Numbered from the stretch's first letter, positions 30,243-41,249 are shown. The stretch is DNA of 42,359 bases from Chrysophaeum taylorii (GCA_029834535.1 JAQMWT010000620.1:1-42359), one strand, 5' to 3'. Notes: generated by a model not told the origin, from the letters alone. Translations and numbers: made by a program.

Positions 30243-31156
30243 TGACGGCCTCGTCTATAATGTCTCGGCTCGTTGGTTTTGCGTCCAAATTCGGACCCCG
30301 CGCACAATCGGGCTAAAACTCCTCCTGACCAGGGGCCCGGGTCAAACCAGATTCGAGTATCTGGGGATAAATTCGCACCCTCGGCGGACTTCACGGATCC
30401 TGAGTCCGCGGCGGCGTGGAGGTAATTGTGTACATGTCAAACACAGTGAGTTCCCGGGAAATCGTGTTGATAAATAGCTCGGGCTCGAGGGCAGGAGTCC
30501 AAAGCAAATGCGACAAGAGGCTTCAATCAACTCATCGCATCGTTGAATACGTAAAGTCGAACCGCCCTTTGCGGCTAAATAAATGGCGACGGCGACGTAG
30601 GTTATAGGTGTACACTTTAGCGGATCAGCTGGATTCGGCGCCTTCGACGGTCGGATAGGTCGATGCGGTGCGACCGCGCTCCAAAGTCAAGTCAGTCCCC
30701 CCCCAGCCTCTGTAGCCCCCCCTCTGTGCGCCCGCCTCTGTGGGCCCGTCTCTGTGGGCCATTGACGTTTCGTTGCAGGCACTCAATCCCCCTCCATCGT
30801 TGCCTAACCGTACCCCCTTCGCTTGGTAAAAAGAGAGATGCTGCACTGTTGCCAGAGTGTTGGTCCAAGTTTGGATTGACGTCGAGCGTTCGAACGGATT
30901 GAGTTTTTTCGAACGGACTGCTGGCTCTAGGCTGGGGCGTGCGGAGCTCAGGGTTTTATCTCCGATCGCCATCGGAACGACGTCAGAAGGACAAACATCG
31001 TTGTTGAAGTTGTGGGCCACGACGTACTTCCGTTGGACGTTACGTGCCAGAAGCGTACGCACACGTCAGCACAGATCCATCGAAGACCATCTGGTGTACG
31101 CGCTGACACGGTTCGTTTCGTGAAGTCACACCACACATCTAACAACAAAGAGAACA
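30243..31156. other. Intergenic region and promoter of the small secreted protein gene
   Basis: About 0.9 kb without a convincing gene. It holds an imperfect CCTCTGTG(G/C)GCCCG repeat at 30705-30765 and TTCGAACGGA twice (about 30887 and 30910). The last 200 bases presumably hold the promoter and 5' UTR of the gene at 31157. Confidence 0.5.
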
Positions 31157-31591
31157 ATGGCCCGCCGCATGGTTGCTTTGTTAGTGTTCCTCCTCGCGCC
31201 GCTTGGCATGGCTGCGAGTCGTCGGTCCGGTGGACGCGCGGGCGGCCGTGGCTTTCGGTCGTCTCGGTCCATGTCGCGCAGGACTCAAACGCGGCGCAAC
31301 GCAGCCGCCACCGACACGACCCCCGCGCCCCAGCAGGCGGTCGCCGTGCCTGTCATGTCGCCCTTCGGCTTTGGCGGTTTCGGCCTTTCCCCCGGCATGT
31401 GGTTCGGCATGTCGCTGGTTGATTCCATTATGCACGAGCAGCGCCGGGCTGAGATGATGCGCCAGCAGCTCGAGACGCAGAAGCAGCTTGGCAAGGACGC
31501 TGCTGAAATTGAGGCACTGAAGACTCAGCTGGCCAACCAGGAGAAACGCATTGCCGATCTCCAGGCCAAAAAGGATGCGAAGGAGGAGTAA
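31157..31591 (+). CDS. Small secreted Arg/Gly-rich coiled-coil protein
   Basis: A 144-aa frame with ATG at 31157. Residues 1-20 form a signal peptide (MARRMVALLVFLLAPLGMAA) with a likely cut after AA. Residues 21-50 are Arg/Ser/Gly-rich (SRRSGGRAGGRGFRSSRSM). A Gly/Phe/Met-rich hydrophobic middle (FGFGGFGLSPGMWFGM) follows. The C-terminal 60 residues form a coiled coil (AEIEALKTQLANQEKRIADL). The protein would enter the secretory pathway; its function is unknown. The mix of a GF-rich centre and terminal coiled coil suggests a structural or membrane-associated secreted protein. Coding composition and the intact signal peptide support a real gene. Confidence 0.8.
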   Translation: MARRMVALLVFLLAPLGMAASRRSGGRAGGRGFRSSRSMSRRTQTRRNAAATDTTPAPQQAVAVPVMSPFGFGGFGLSPGMWFGMSLVDSIMHEQRRAEMMRQQLETQKQLGKDAAEIEALKTQLANQEKRIADLQAKKDAKEE

Positions 31592-31989
31592 AAAAGAATG
31601 CTCACCGGTCATGTCATAAGCCGCTCGCCGTCGCCTCTTTATCCTACCTTCTTTCTCCAAAGTCGACATGCCACCGATACCGCTCCAATATCAGAAGCCT
31701 CTCGTCGTCTCTTTTTCTCCTTCTCTCTTTCTCCTCGGTCGGCATATCACCGATACGTCTTAAATTTCGATGCCTGAAAGCAAAGCACCTTTCTCAGCCC
31801 TTGTGTTTCTCCTAAAAATAAATTTTTATGTCTAATGTGCACAAACCTTACTAGCCGTCATCCCTTCAGAAGAGGGACGTGGCGCCTCCGTGTTATTGGT
31901 ATGATGCCGAGAGTCCCTAGACCAGGAGGCATATAGGAAACGTAATATACTATGTATGTCGCGCGCGCGATTTCGACGGACGCCTCTAC
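31592..31989. repeat. Convergent 3' flanks with an imperfect direct repeat
   Basis: Two related units of about 60 bp (31622-31681 and 31698-31758) each run from a CG/CT-rich start to GTCGACATGCCACCGATAC or GTCGGCATATCACCGATAC. An A/T-rich AAAAATAAATTTTT at 31815-31828 could serve polyadenylation. No gene is seen. Confidence 0.5.
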
Positions 31990-33376
31990 CTAGTTCCCCA
32001 TAGCGGCGGCTGCGGCTGCGACCTCCTGCGCAATCTCGAGACCAGGGCGACGATCGCATGCCTGCGCGCCCATGTCATGAGAACGGAAGGGACGTAGTCT
32101 CACCCGACGGAGGGCAGCGATACCGACGTCCCCTGTAAGACAGACAGGGAGCGGTGAGTGTGATTGGGGGTGCGGGGGTCACCGATCGCCTTATTGCCTC
32201 CAATTTCGACGACCTGGATCGAGCAAGTCGGGTCCCCAAGGGCAGTAGCCAACTCCTACAAGAAGGGAAAGAAACTGGCGCGAGCGCTACTCCTTTGGAA
32301 AAAAAGACAAAAAAACCCGCCTCGGCGCCGCGATCGCCGAGGTCGGAAGCGGCGAGGCCGAGGGTCTCGAGAGGCACCCGATCGGGTGGCTCGGCGCTCA
32401 AGATCGCGGACGCGACGCGGGAGGCACCGTCATCGCCGATAGAATTGTTGTGTGCGAAGAGGTGGACGACGGCGTGCGAGGCGACGAGAGCGGCGAGGCC
32501 GCGGCCGGAAATCTCGTTGGAGCTCACGTCGAGGACGTCGAGGCGCGCTTTCTCGGTTTTGAGAGCGTCGGCGATCGCCCCCGCGCCCACGTCGGTGACG
32601 CTATTGTGCGCGATGCGTAACTCCTTGATTTTCATCACGGCGGGCGCGAGCACGGCGATTTCGCGCGTCGACAGCTCGCACGCGGAGACGTCGAGGCGCT
32701 CGAGCTTTGACGTCCCCACGGCCCGCGCAGCAACTACCACGTCGAAGGCCCCCTGTCGAAGCGACTGGCACCGCAACTCCTTGATCCCACTCGCGACGAA
32801 ATCGGCGACGCCCGATTCGACTCGGCCGTTGTCGCTCGCGTCGACAATCTCTAGCGACTCCGACTTCGTCGCGGCGGCGACGAGCGCCCGAAGCCCGTCG
32901 TCGCCAAAGCAGTTGCGCGCCACATTGAGCTCCTTGAGGCGCTGCGACGCGCCGAGCTCGCGCGCCACGGCTTTCAATCCCTCGTCGCCAATGCCTTTGG
33001 CTTCGAGTTCGAGCGTCGTCAGCGCTCGCGCGCACGGAGCGAGCGCTGCGGCGCCCTCGTTGCCGAGCGTCGCGCTTCCTGCGTCTAATATCCGCATCGA
33101 CGAGCTCGAGGCGATGGCCTCGCCGAGCGCGCGCGCTCCCTCCACACTCAAATCGTGGCCGCTGCACCGCAACTCGGTCAGAGACGAGGACGACGCGCGC
33201 ATCGCCGCCGCCAGAGCCACGGCCTCCGAGGCGCCGAACTTGCGGTGCCGCAGTATCACGAGGCTCCGCAGCCGCCCCTCGCGCACGCCATCCACAAGGT
33301 CCTCAACGCCGCGTTTCGCCGCAGCAGACCACGCGGTCATCGTGTCGTGTGGTTTCGGCGCTGTACCGGACCCCAT
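31990..33376 (-). CDS. Leucine-rich-repeat protein (RNase-inhibitor type), two introns
   Basis: Exons 33376-32321, 32255-32183 and 32132-31990 join to 423 codons. LRRs of about 28 residues repeat from about residue 60 on (LKELNVARNCFGDDGLRALV, LDVLDVSSNEISGRGLAALV). Intron 2 (32182-32133, GTGACC...CTTACAG) and a GC-AG intron 1 (32320-32256, AG|GCGGGT...TTGTAG|GAG) restore the repeat: LGDRGAE joins ELATALGDPTCSIQVVEIGG, then NKAIG joins DVGIAALRR. Without splicing the repeat breaks off after LGDRGAE. The ATG at 33376 is chosen because upstream codons lack an ATG. RI-type LRR proteins act as protein-binding scaffolds (RanGAP, NLR and RNase-inhibitor families); no other domain is present. Divergent from the transporter gene, 62 bp away. 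Confidence 0.82.
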
Positions 33377-33438
33377 AACGGACCGCCGTCGCCTCAACGC
33401 CAGTGAAGCCAGCAAATCAGATTGCAGTTCCGCAGGAG
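33377..33438. promoter_or_regulatory. 62-bp shared divergent promoter region
   Basis: The start codons of the LRR gene (-) and the transporter gene (+) are 62 bp apart. No TATA box is seen. Confidence 0.5.
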
Positions 33439-34784
33439 ATGGGCACGAACACGGCGACGTGCGGGTTCGCCGAACTCGTGGTGTTCTTCGGGGCCCTCAT
33501 CTCCGGTACTGGATGCTCGCTCTTCAGCAAGGTGTTGCTCTCGATGCACTCGATAGGCCGAGAAGGGACCGACGAATCCTTCCAGAATCCACTATGTGTG
33601 TCCGCGGTGACGCGTCTCGTTGTTGAGATTGTGTTTTTTCTCGCGCAGTCCAAACCTGGGCCATGTTCTTGGGAATGGCGTGCTCGCTGCCGCTGCACAT
33701 GGCCAACGAGGCGCGCGAGCGCCGTAGGGCCAAGTGCGGGTACGCGGCCATCGGCGAGCCGGAGCGAAAGCCCGTGCCGCTGACGACCTACTTTCTGTTG
33801 GCGATCCCGAGTCTCTTCGACCTCGCTGCCACCGCCTTTGCGATGTTTGGCCTCACCTACATCACCGTCAGCGTGTATCAGATTCTTCGAGGAGGCGCGA
33901 TCGTCTTCGTGGCCATCCTTAAACACTTCGTACTCTGCGATAAGCTCCTGAATTTCATGTGGGTCGGCGTCGGCCTCAACGTCTTGTCGATCGTTATGGT
34001 CGGCTTGACGGCGAGCGACGAGGGCTCGGGCCCCTCGAACGACAAGAATCCCCTCGTCGGCGTCGGTCTCATCCTCTGCGGCGCCATCGTCCAGAGCCTC
34101 CAGTACGCCTTCGAGGAGAAAGTCATGTCCTCGGACGTCGGCACGCCGCCTCTCCTCGTCATCACCATGGAGGGTATCTGGGGCTTCATTGTCTGCACCT
34201 GCGTCCTCTACCCCGTCTGCTCCTACCTCAACCTGGAGGATCCGATGGACACGTGGATCATGCTCAAAAACAGCGGCGAGATCCAGTTCGTTTTTGCCCT
34301 CTACTTCATCGCGGTCTTCTTCTACAACCTCTTCGGCGTCCTCGTCACCTACATGCTCAACAGCGTCTGGCACGCTATCCTCGACAACTTTCGACCCATC
34401 ACCGTCTGGGCCACCGATCTCGCGATTTACTACGTCTTCACCCGAGGCACCTACGGCGAAACCTGGGGGTTTCCGGGCTCCTATATCCAGCTCGCTGCCC
34501 TCGCCGTCCTCATCTACGGCACTGCTGTATACAACGGATCCGTTCGTCTTCCCGGCTTCTCGTACCCCGAGCCGGCCCCAGAACCATACGTCTCCAGGCT
34601 CGCCTCCCCGCTTATCGTGCGCGCTTCTCCCGCCCTCGCCTCGCCAGCCCTCAGCCGCTCGCCCCTCATCATGGGCGTCACTCGGCCTGGCCTCCCGCAG
34701 CACCGTCGCGCGCCCGTTCCCATACAACCGCCCCCCATCGCCGAGTTGGCGCCCGGGACGCGGCCGCGCGCCAATTCCCAGTGA
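33439..34784 (+). CDS. SLC35F6-like drug/metabolite-family transporter, one 53-nt intron
   Basis: Exons 33439-33595 and 33649-34784 join to 430 codons. The intron (GTGTGTC...TCGCGCAG) joins FQNPL to FQTWAMFLGM, a conserved block of the family. About ten hydrophobic segments are visible. Typical SLC35F/EamA text includes LISGTGCSLFSKVLL, PLTTYFLLAIPSLFDLAATA, VSVYQILRGGAIVFVAI and ILCGAIVQSLQYAFEEKVM. The C-terminal 80 residues are a Pro/Ser/Arg-rich cytosolic tail. SLC35F6-type proteins sit in endomembranes (lysosome or mitochondria in animals); the substrate is unknown. The ATG at 33439 is the first in the frame. Confidence 0.87.
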
Positions 34785-34847
34785 TAATAGTATGGATACC
34801 TCGCTCTCTCATAATCTGTCGCCGCGGGTGAGCCTTCGATGACCACC

Positions 34848-35062
<215 letters not shown>

Positions 35063-36491
35063 CGGGTAAGCAAGCTTGCCCAAGGGAAGATCATCAAGGT
35101 TCGTTAGTTGCGCGTATTTAAGCACCCATAAGATCCTCCCGCTGGGCGACGGCCGGCCACCTGAGGTTACTCTGGTTTTTCTTTTTTCAAGAGAATCAAC
35201 CGGTGTTATCAGCATTGGGAATTCACTAAACCAAGTGAACACGCATCACGTCACCACGCAAGTCTATCGAGTCTGGTGAAGGAATTTGAAGCGAAAATGT
35301 CGCCCTACGTGGCGATCGCGAAACCTTGGTGAAGTGGACGCTACCTTTTTTACGCCTGCGCCGGTCCCCGCCGCTCCCCGTCAATCCCGTGCCCGCCGCC
35401 CGCTATTGCCGAGGTCAGGTGCCCTAAGTTTCATTCGCGTTTGGGGCGAAGGAAGAGTCAAGGGCCGTGGATGGTATTCTGTATATCTTGGCTTAATCAA
35501 TGTGAACGACCTCGGTATCTTCAGATTCCTTTTCATCATCAACCTCCAGTTGTCACCGAAGAAACTTCGGGATCTTGGCGTTTTTTTCAACTCGCTCTTG
35601 GGTCCGAGGTCGCTGTACATAATCTGGGCCGCCGCAATAGAATTCTTGTTCATGCGCAGTAGGGGAACTTTGTCTGTCTCGCCCGCGCTGAGCCGAGAAT
35701 GCCATTAGGGCTGAGAGCTTTGACTGGCTGGTCATCATGGCCCGGAAGTATAGCTTGCAATCTCCAATTTTTTGTACTTCGAGGCTGCCACAACGCCCAC
35801 GGCCGTCATAACGCCCTCCTTTTCTTGGTCTGTCTTCTGTTTCTTGGTGAGCTGTTACGTTCCATCTCGCCCCCCTCGCAGATGCGCAGCCTCAAAATGG
35901 GCAAGAGACTTGGTCTGCTACGCGCCTTCTTGCTTGGAGTCTCTCGTCACCTTCAGGCGGCCCCAGCATATGCGCCGCCTTCCCACTGACGCGGTCAGAA
36001 TGATGATGTTCCTATAGTCGGCGCACGCAGTCCCACACCCTGGACCTGGTCAATCGTCCAGTAATGCCGGGTGCGTTCCACGTTAGCATCGACGTCGCAA
36101 TCGACACGCCGCTCTTGTGCTCCTCCTTCCGTTCCGCGTTTTCCTCCTAATCATTTATCAAAATTATCTTCCACCTCTAAATGATAGCGCGGCTCCACTT
36201 CGCTCATCATACGGTGAGGATCAGGCCGTCAGCCTTAGTGAATGAATGAATGAATGAATGAATGAATGAATGTGAGGTGAACGCGGGATTTCGGGGGTTA
36301 CAACATGATTTCGTTAAAGTAAAGTGAAATGAACCAATTTATTTCAGTGAACCTGGTGAAGTGAGCTTAGTAAATTCCCAACGCATCCAGATGTGTTCTT
36401 CTTCTTCTTCATTTTCTTTTTCTTAAAACATTATTACTGTGGCAAAAAAGAGAGTAATAATTCCCTCGTTACATTAAAAAATTCAAGAACG
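35063..36491. other. Intergenic region with no recognised gene; (AATG)n at 36237-36272
   Basis: About 1.4 kb. A 140-codon + strand frame (35286-35708) has no domain and no coding-like relatives in neighbouring frames. A nine-unit (AATG)n array lies at about 36237-36272. A pyrimidine-rich TTCTTCTTCTTCATTTTCTT at about 36397-36420 precedes the PH-domain gene. Confidence 0.5.
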
Positions 36492-38000
36492 ATGAGCGTC
36501 CGGCTGTCCGCCGACGGGTTCTGCGAGAGATTCTCCTCCTACGCGGACTTTGGCGCGCCGCAGCACCTCGGGTGGGTCAACAAAAAGGGCCCGGCAGGCC
36601 ATTTCGGTAGCAAGTTTTGCCCGCGGTACTTTGTGATACGGGGCTCGCGGCTCGAGTACTATGCCCCCCTCAACCACGAGGAGAAAGAAGCAATCCCCGA
36701 AGAGGAGCTCGTCGGGACGCTCGAGGGGTGCGTGAGCTTAGCGGCGCTAAGTACCATCGAGGAGGGCCACTTCGGGGGTCCCGAGGGGTACGTGTTGACG
36801 CTCGCGACGTCGGAACGAGCGTACGCGCTGGGGTTTAAGAGCGCGCAAGAGCGCGCGGCCGCCAAGGCGAGCATCGAGGCTCGATCAACGGTCGCGTTTC
36901 GTGGTCGCGTGATTGCGTACTACGCGTGCCACCAGGGCGAGCACGACTTCTGCGGATGGATCGTGAAGAAAGGCGCGAAACAGTTCGTCGCGTCGTGGAA
37001 AAAGAGGTGGGCGACGCTCGACGGCGCGTCGCTCAAGTATTTCGAGAAGGTCGACGACGCCGAAGCCAAGGGAGGGATATTGGTCAAGTCGGCGACGGCT
37101 ACGCAGGTGGACCGTGGGTTTGGGTTCGCGGTGACGTGCGCTAAGGGCGACCGGCACCACGGGAGTCTGGTCGCGTACGCCGAGACCGCGGTCGAGCGCG
37201 ACGCGTGGCTCGTCGCGCTCAACCGCGAGGTCGAGGACGTCGACGTCAAGACCGTCGAGGGACTTTTGGACTGCAGCATGGGCGGCGGGCCTGTCGTGCG
37301 CCAATACGCCAAGCTCTGCGGGTCCTATTTCCAGTTCTTCCGGTCGCGAGGCGACCGCTTTGCCGTCGGCGACCTCTTCGCGGCGGGCGCGAGCGAGGGT
37401 ATCGTCCCGGCCTCCGACGACGCTCTGAAATCCCACCCCGAGTGGCTTGGTGCGACGGGCCGCACGCCCCGCGATCCCTTTTCGGACGTCTTCGCCTTTA
37501 CGGTCCACGCCGACTGCGGAAGGGTCCTCGAGTGTCGTGCGTCGGCCGCCGACGACTTCGAGGCCTGGATGGGTGTCCTTAAACAGGCGGTCGACAATCC
37601 TTTTTGCGTCATCGCAGCCTGCAGTGATCGACGCACCGAAAGCACCTTGGCCCGGCTGACGCAACACGCCGACTCGATTAGTAACCCTGTTCTCACGCGA
37701 ATCGACGACCTCCCGCCCGTCGTCGACTCGGAGCGCGAACGCGAGACTACTGTGGACGGCGTCGAGCTCAAGGACCGCGTGACCATGGGCGCACGCGACC
37801 CATCCGAATCATCACGGCAATGGCCCGAGGCACGCGAACCGGAAGCGAACAACAGCCTCTCTTTTTTTGGCGGTTCGAAACACCGGCTCTCCGACGTTCC
37901 CCGGGGCTCCAACGTGACGGTCGACCTCGATGCTGTTGCGGCAAAAGACGACACGCCACCTAAATCTTGCAAGTCCTGCTGCCGCTGCGTTATCCTCTGA
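36492..38000 (+). CDS. PH-domain protein with C-terminal CaaX box
   Basis: A 502-aa single-exon frame from the ATG at 36492. The first PH domain is at about residues 20-135 (LGWVNKKG, then KFCPRYFVIRGSRLEYY). The second is at about 150-245 (CGWIVKKGAKQFVASWKKRW, ATLDGASLKYFEK, ending AWLVALNREV). A third PH-like domain at about 250-365 begins GGGPVVRQYAKLCGSYFQFF and ends with DDFEAWMGVLKQAV. The last residues, CKSCCRCVIL, form a CaaX box (CVIL) with upstream cysteines. This predicts prenylation, geranylgeranyl by the Leu rule, plus possible palmitoylation. With PH domains this places the protein at phosphoinositide membranes. A signalling adaptor role is inferred. The ATG at 36492 is preferred over non-ATG upstream codons. 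Confidence 0.85.
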   Translation: MSVRLSADGFCERFSSYADFGAPQHLGWVNKKGPAGHFGSKFCPRYFVIRGSRLEYYAPLNHEEKEAIPEEELVGTLEGCVSLAALSTIEEGHFGGPEGYVLTLATSERAYALGFKSAQERAAAKASIEARSTVAFRGRVIAYYACHQGEHDFCGWIVKKGAKQFVASWKKRWATLDGASLKYFEKVDDAEAKGGILVKSATATQVDRGFGFAVTCAKGDRHHGSLVAYAETAVERDAWLVALNREVEDVDVKTVEGLLDCSMGGGPVVRQYAKLCGSYFQFFRSRGDRFAVGDLFAAGASEGIVPASDDALKSHPEWLGATGRTPRDPFSDVFAFTVHADCGRVLECRASAADDFEAWMGVLKQAVDNPFCVIAACSDRRTESTLARLTQHADSISNPVLTRIDDLPPVVDSERERETTVDGVELKDRVTMGARDPSESSRQWPEAREPEANNSLSFFGGSKHRLSDVPRGSNVTVDLDAVAAKDDTPPKSCKSCCRCVIL

Positions 38001-38478
38001 CCTCCTGGTCTTGAAACAATATCCGATCCTGCCTGGTATGGCACCCAGAGGACCGTCGATTCGCTCGGTCAGTCGATCGTCTCTGGACACCTGTGCCAGT
38101 CGCGGCGATGCAATCTCTCGCCGCCTCCGGATCATCCTCCTGCTGCTGCTTCTTCTTCTTCTTCTTCCAGGGGGGGGGGCACAGGGGTTGTTGTTGTATA
38201 GTGACACACTTTTTTTGCGTCTTCGTGTGTGCATCCTAACTACTAATCGACAGATGTTTGTCTGTCTGTTTGTTTGTCTATGTGGGCGGACGTTTCCGGA
38301 CGGTCCGTTAGAAGTGCTTGCTTCCTACATGCGGAAGACCAGAGGGGAAGGACCGGGTGAAGAGTCGCGAAGCCCAACGTTCGCGGCATTTTCAAACCAA
38401 AGCATAGCGTGAGGATATATAGATGCGACGCCAAAGCCAAAGCCGAGCCAAACGTCCGACGCGCCAAAGTCGTAGGAC
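38001..38478. other. Intergenic region, low-complexity tracts
   Basis: It contains a CTGCTGCTGCTTCTTCTTCT tract at about 38141-38168 followed by a run of nine G, and a TGTTTGTCTGTCTGTTTGTT tract at about 38256-38276. TATATAG at 38415-38421 precedes an Arg-rich 70-codon frame (38423-38635) whose stop overlaps the ATG at 38632. I do not call it a gene. Confidence 0.5.
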
Positions 38479-38586
38479 GCGACCAAGTCGTGGACGACCA
38501 AGTCGAGGAGGTCGCCAAGTCGAAAGCGGGGTGCGACCAAGTCGTGGACGACCAAGTCGAGGAGGTCGCCAAGTCGAACGCGGGGT
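38479..38586 (+). repeat. 54-bp tandem duplication upstream of the recombinase gene
   Basis: Units 38479-38532 and 38533-38586 differ at one base. Each unit itself contains three or more AAGTCG elements. It ends about 20 bp before TATATATATA (38606-38615) and 46 bp before the ATG at 38632, so it occupies the promoter position. Confidence 0.9.
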
Positions 38587-38631
38587 GAGTCCGACGGACG
38601 TAGTCTATATATATACGCGGATCGACAAAAC

Positions 38632-40968
38632 ATGAGCGGCGCCGCGGTTCCCAGCGGAACCATCGGGAGCGCAGGAATGTCTGGAGACCGCGACCGAGCT
38701 CGAACGAACGCGATTCGGCACTTCAATGCTTTCGCCAACGGCAAAGGCGACCGGCCCCGGGGCCCCTTCAGCGATGTGGACGTTGCGGTCTTGGCGGCGC
38801 CCAGGGTTTGGGAACGCTTCGCCTTCTATCTCGTCGAGGAAACGAGCCTCGGAACGACGAGCATCCTCGACATTTTGGGCATCGTCCTCCGGGCCGCCAA
38901 GACCAGGTTCGACGTTCGGGGAGCGGCGGCGGACGTCAAAGACTTCTTCATGTGTCTCAACTCGGATTCGCGCTCGGAATGGGCCGTCTGGTATCGTGGT
39001 ATACGCCACAACATCCAGCGCATCAAGTCTCAACGCTCGATGGCGGCGGGCGAAGATGAGGACCACACGGCTCCAGCTATCTACCCTTGCCAAATTGACC
39101 GCATTGTCCGGGCCTACGCTCGGAAGGGCAGCCAGGAATCCGCCAAGCGCATCCACACGATCCACGGCCTCTGGATGGCAGGGGCTCGATCGAGCGAGCC
39201 CAGGTGGATGGCGCTAGGAAACGTGGGACGCTTCGACGTCCAGTTCAACGCGTGGTTCATCACGGTGCCGCAGTCCAAGGTCTCGAAGACCAAGCTCACT
39301 GCCTGGATTGCGGGGAACGGGTGGGAACGCTGCATTCTTACGTCCTTTGCCGACAACATGGTCCTCAATCGCCTCGAAGTCCAGGAGGACGACGGCACTC
39401 GCTGGCTCTTCCCCGACCTCGTCAACACCGACAGCTCCGCGAAGAGGATCGGGCGATACGTCAAGGACCTGTTGCCGCATTCCTCAACGGCGGCCCGAGG
39501 CTCGCGTGCTCGCAGCTTCGAAGCCGTCGAAATTACTGGCGGCGACGACAAGCCTCCCGACAACGCCTCCGCGGCTAGCTTCCGCCACGGTGTCTGCGAG
39601 TATCTTGCCGGCTCGTTGGCCCTCGAGCACTGCGTAATGGTGACGGGACACGAGCTTCGCTCTGTCTCAGCATTCTTCGAATACTTCCGGAAGTTGAACT
39701 GCCAAGTCATGCCGGGCGCTATCATCCTCGCGGGCTGGCGCAAGCCGGCTTGGAGCCAAATACCCCGCGGTCCCGTGCCGGCGTCCATCGACGTCATCCT
39801 CGCCCTCGGCGTTGACCCCGACAAGCTCGTCGATGTCATAAAAGCCGTGCTTCAGATCGACACCCAGTACCCCGAAGAATATCAACGCGACGGGAAGTGT
39901 GGAGCCTCATCACGGCGGCCTTCGCCAGCATCGTCATGTACTACCCCGAGCGGCAGGACGGCACTTATTTCCTGTTCGTTAACCTTAAGCTTCGAGACGC
40001 CGTCAATCATATCTTTAGTACCCAGTATCGCGCCCGACGCCGTCCCGCCAATGGAGCCGCAAAATTCGCTCTGCGTTCGACGAGGCCAACCTTCACCTCA
40101 CAGGCCGCTGGATCTCAGGCGATGAGGATCGTGAGATGGCTCGCCAGCGCAACGAAAACCGCGAGCTCCACGGAAAGGTCGATCAACTCCACGGAAAGTT
40201 CGATCAACTCCACGGAAAGTTTCGATCAGCTGCAGATGATGGTTGGGTGCCTGCTCGATAACTTTGGATCGCGCTGCCAGCCCAACCACCGCAACTGCAG
40301 CCAATCGAGCCACCGGAGCAGCCACTCCTGCCGCCTCCACCGGCGCTGCCGCCTCCAGCAGCGCACAACCCCGTCGCTCCGCTTCCACCACCGCCGCCGC
40401 CTCCCGCGATGGCATCGGCGTCGGTCCCGGCCTTGGCCCCGGCCCCTGTCGTGCCTCAGCCCGAGCGGATCGTGAATGCACCAATCCCGCACCGGCGCCC
40501 ACAGCCGTTGTCGTGCCCCCGCCCACGCCGGCGGCAGTCATGCCGCCTTTGGTCATGCAATCTCGAGGCCCTCTCCCACCCTCCGTCTTCCCGGCCTGCA
40601 CTCACGCGACCGCTCCTCCACAGCCAAAAACATGCTCGTGCGTTCCAGCGCAGCACCCTCATTCGACCTCGACAAACTCAGTGGCGTCGCCGCCGTGGAT
40701 GTCGTTATCGGGTGGTAGGACATAAATTGCCTCCCGCCATGACACGCCAGGACAAGAGACGCTGCGAGAATCTGCTCAAGTATGTCAGGTTTATGGGAAC
40801 CGACGCCGAAATCAAGGGATTGGCATCGTCGAACATGGAAATTGGCAAAAGCGCGCACTTGCCACCAAACTCCTCGGCTTCGTACGCCGCTACCTTGCGA
40901 TGTTGTATATGAAGCACAAGAACCCATCGGATCCGATGCCCAAGGCCTTCAAGCGAAGGGCGGCATGA
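38632..40968 (+). pseudogene. Crypton-like tyrosine recombinase gene with frameshifts
   Basis: The first frame (38632 to about 39890) holds tyrosine-recombinase features: GARSSEPRWMAL (first Arg), PQSKVSKTK (Lys), ASAASFRHGVCEYL (box II Arg), TGHELRS (His) and a candidate nucleophile in FFEYFRK. The rest is in other frames: VWSLITAAFASIVMYYPERQ (39897 on), RQWSRKIRSAFDEANLHL (about 40046), a coiled-coil repeat at about 40172-40225, a Pro-rich linker (40300-40500) and a C-terminal part ending FKRRAA at the stop 40966-40968. Breaks fall at about 39890, 40030, 40219 and later. Cryptons move by recombinase-mediated excision and integration. No terminal repeats are recognised. The family call is by pattern. 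Confidence 0.65.
40172..40226 (+). repeat. 21-bp tandem repeat in the recombinase coiled coil
   Basis: CTCCACGGAAAG(G/T)TCGATCAA occurs about 2.6 times, encoding LHGKxDQ heptads. The last copy has one extra T (AAGTTTCGATCAG), which shifts the frame. Confidence 0.85.
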
Positions 40969-41249
40969 AGGCCAACTACATCGTCGACGACCGAGTCAGT
41001 CAGATCTCCAAACTCCCGGAATCTCCGCCGGAATTTCCCAATCTCAAGAGCAAACTTCCACAATTCCGAAAGGAGATCGACGACACGTTCGACCCCGATT
41101 TCGCCCCCCCGCTGCCAAACGCCGCGCATCGCGAGCAGCAACTAATCCGAACACCGCGAGCACGCCCTGAACCGCCCCTAAGCCGCCGGCCGTCCGCGGC
41201 CGGGAACAAGCTGACATTACAAGTAGAAAAGCATCACCCTTCGGTTAGC
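40969..41249 (+). other. Short coding-like stretch after the recombinase gene
   Basis: One frame stays open here and reads KANYIVDDRVSQISKLPESP and FRKEIDDTFDPDFAPPLPNA. It could be a further recombinase fragment, the 5' part of the Helitron-like gene, or chance. No domain is recognised. Confidence 0.3.

Noticed and set aside
32154..33626. 490-codon + strand frame opposite the LRR gene
   Set aside because: Ser/Arg/Ala-rich antisense shadow of the repeats, spanning two genes. No domain.
33417..34727. 436-codon minus frame opposite the transporter gene
   Set aside because: The plus strand encodes a membrane transporter with conserved blocks; the antisense frame is charged low-complexity.
35286..35708. 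140-codon + strand frame between transporter and PH genes
   Set aside because: No recognisable motif, doubtful composition and an isolated frame; kept as intergenic.
38423..38635. 70-codon Arg-rich ORF whose stop overlaps the recombinase ATG
   Set aside because: It mostly translates the 54-bp tandem repeat. The ATGA overlap is curious, but nothing else supports a protein.
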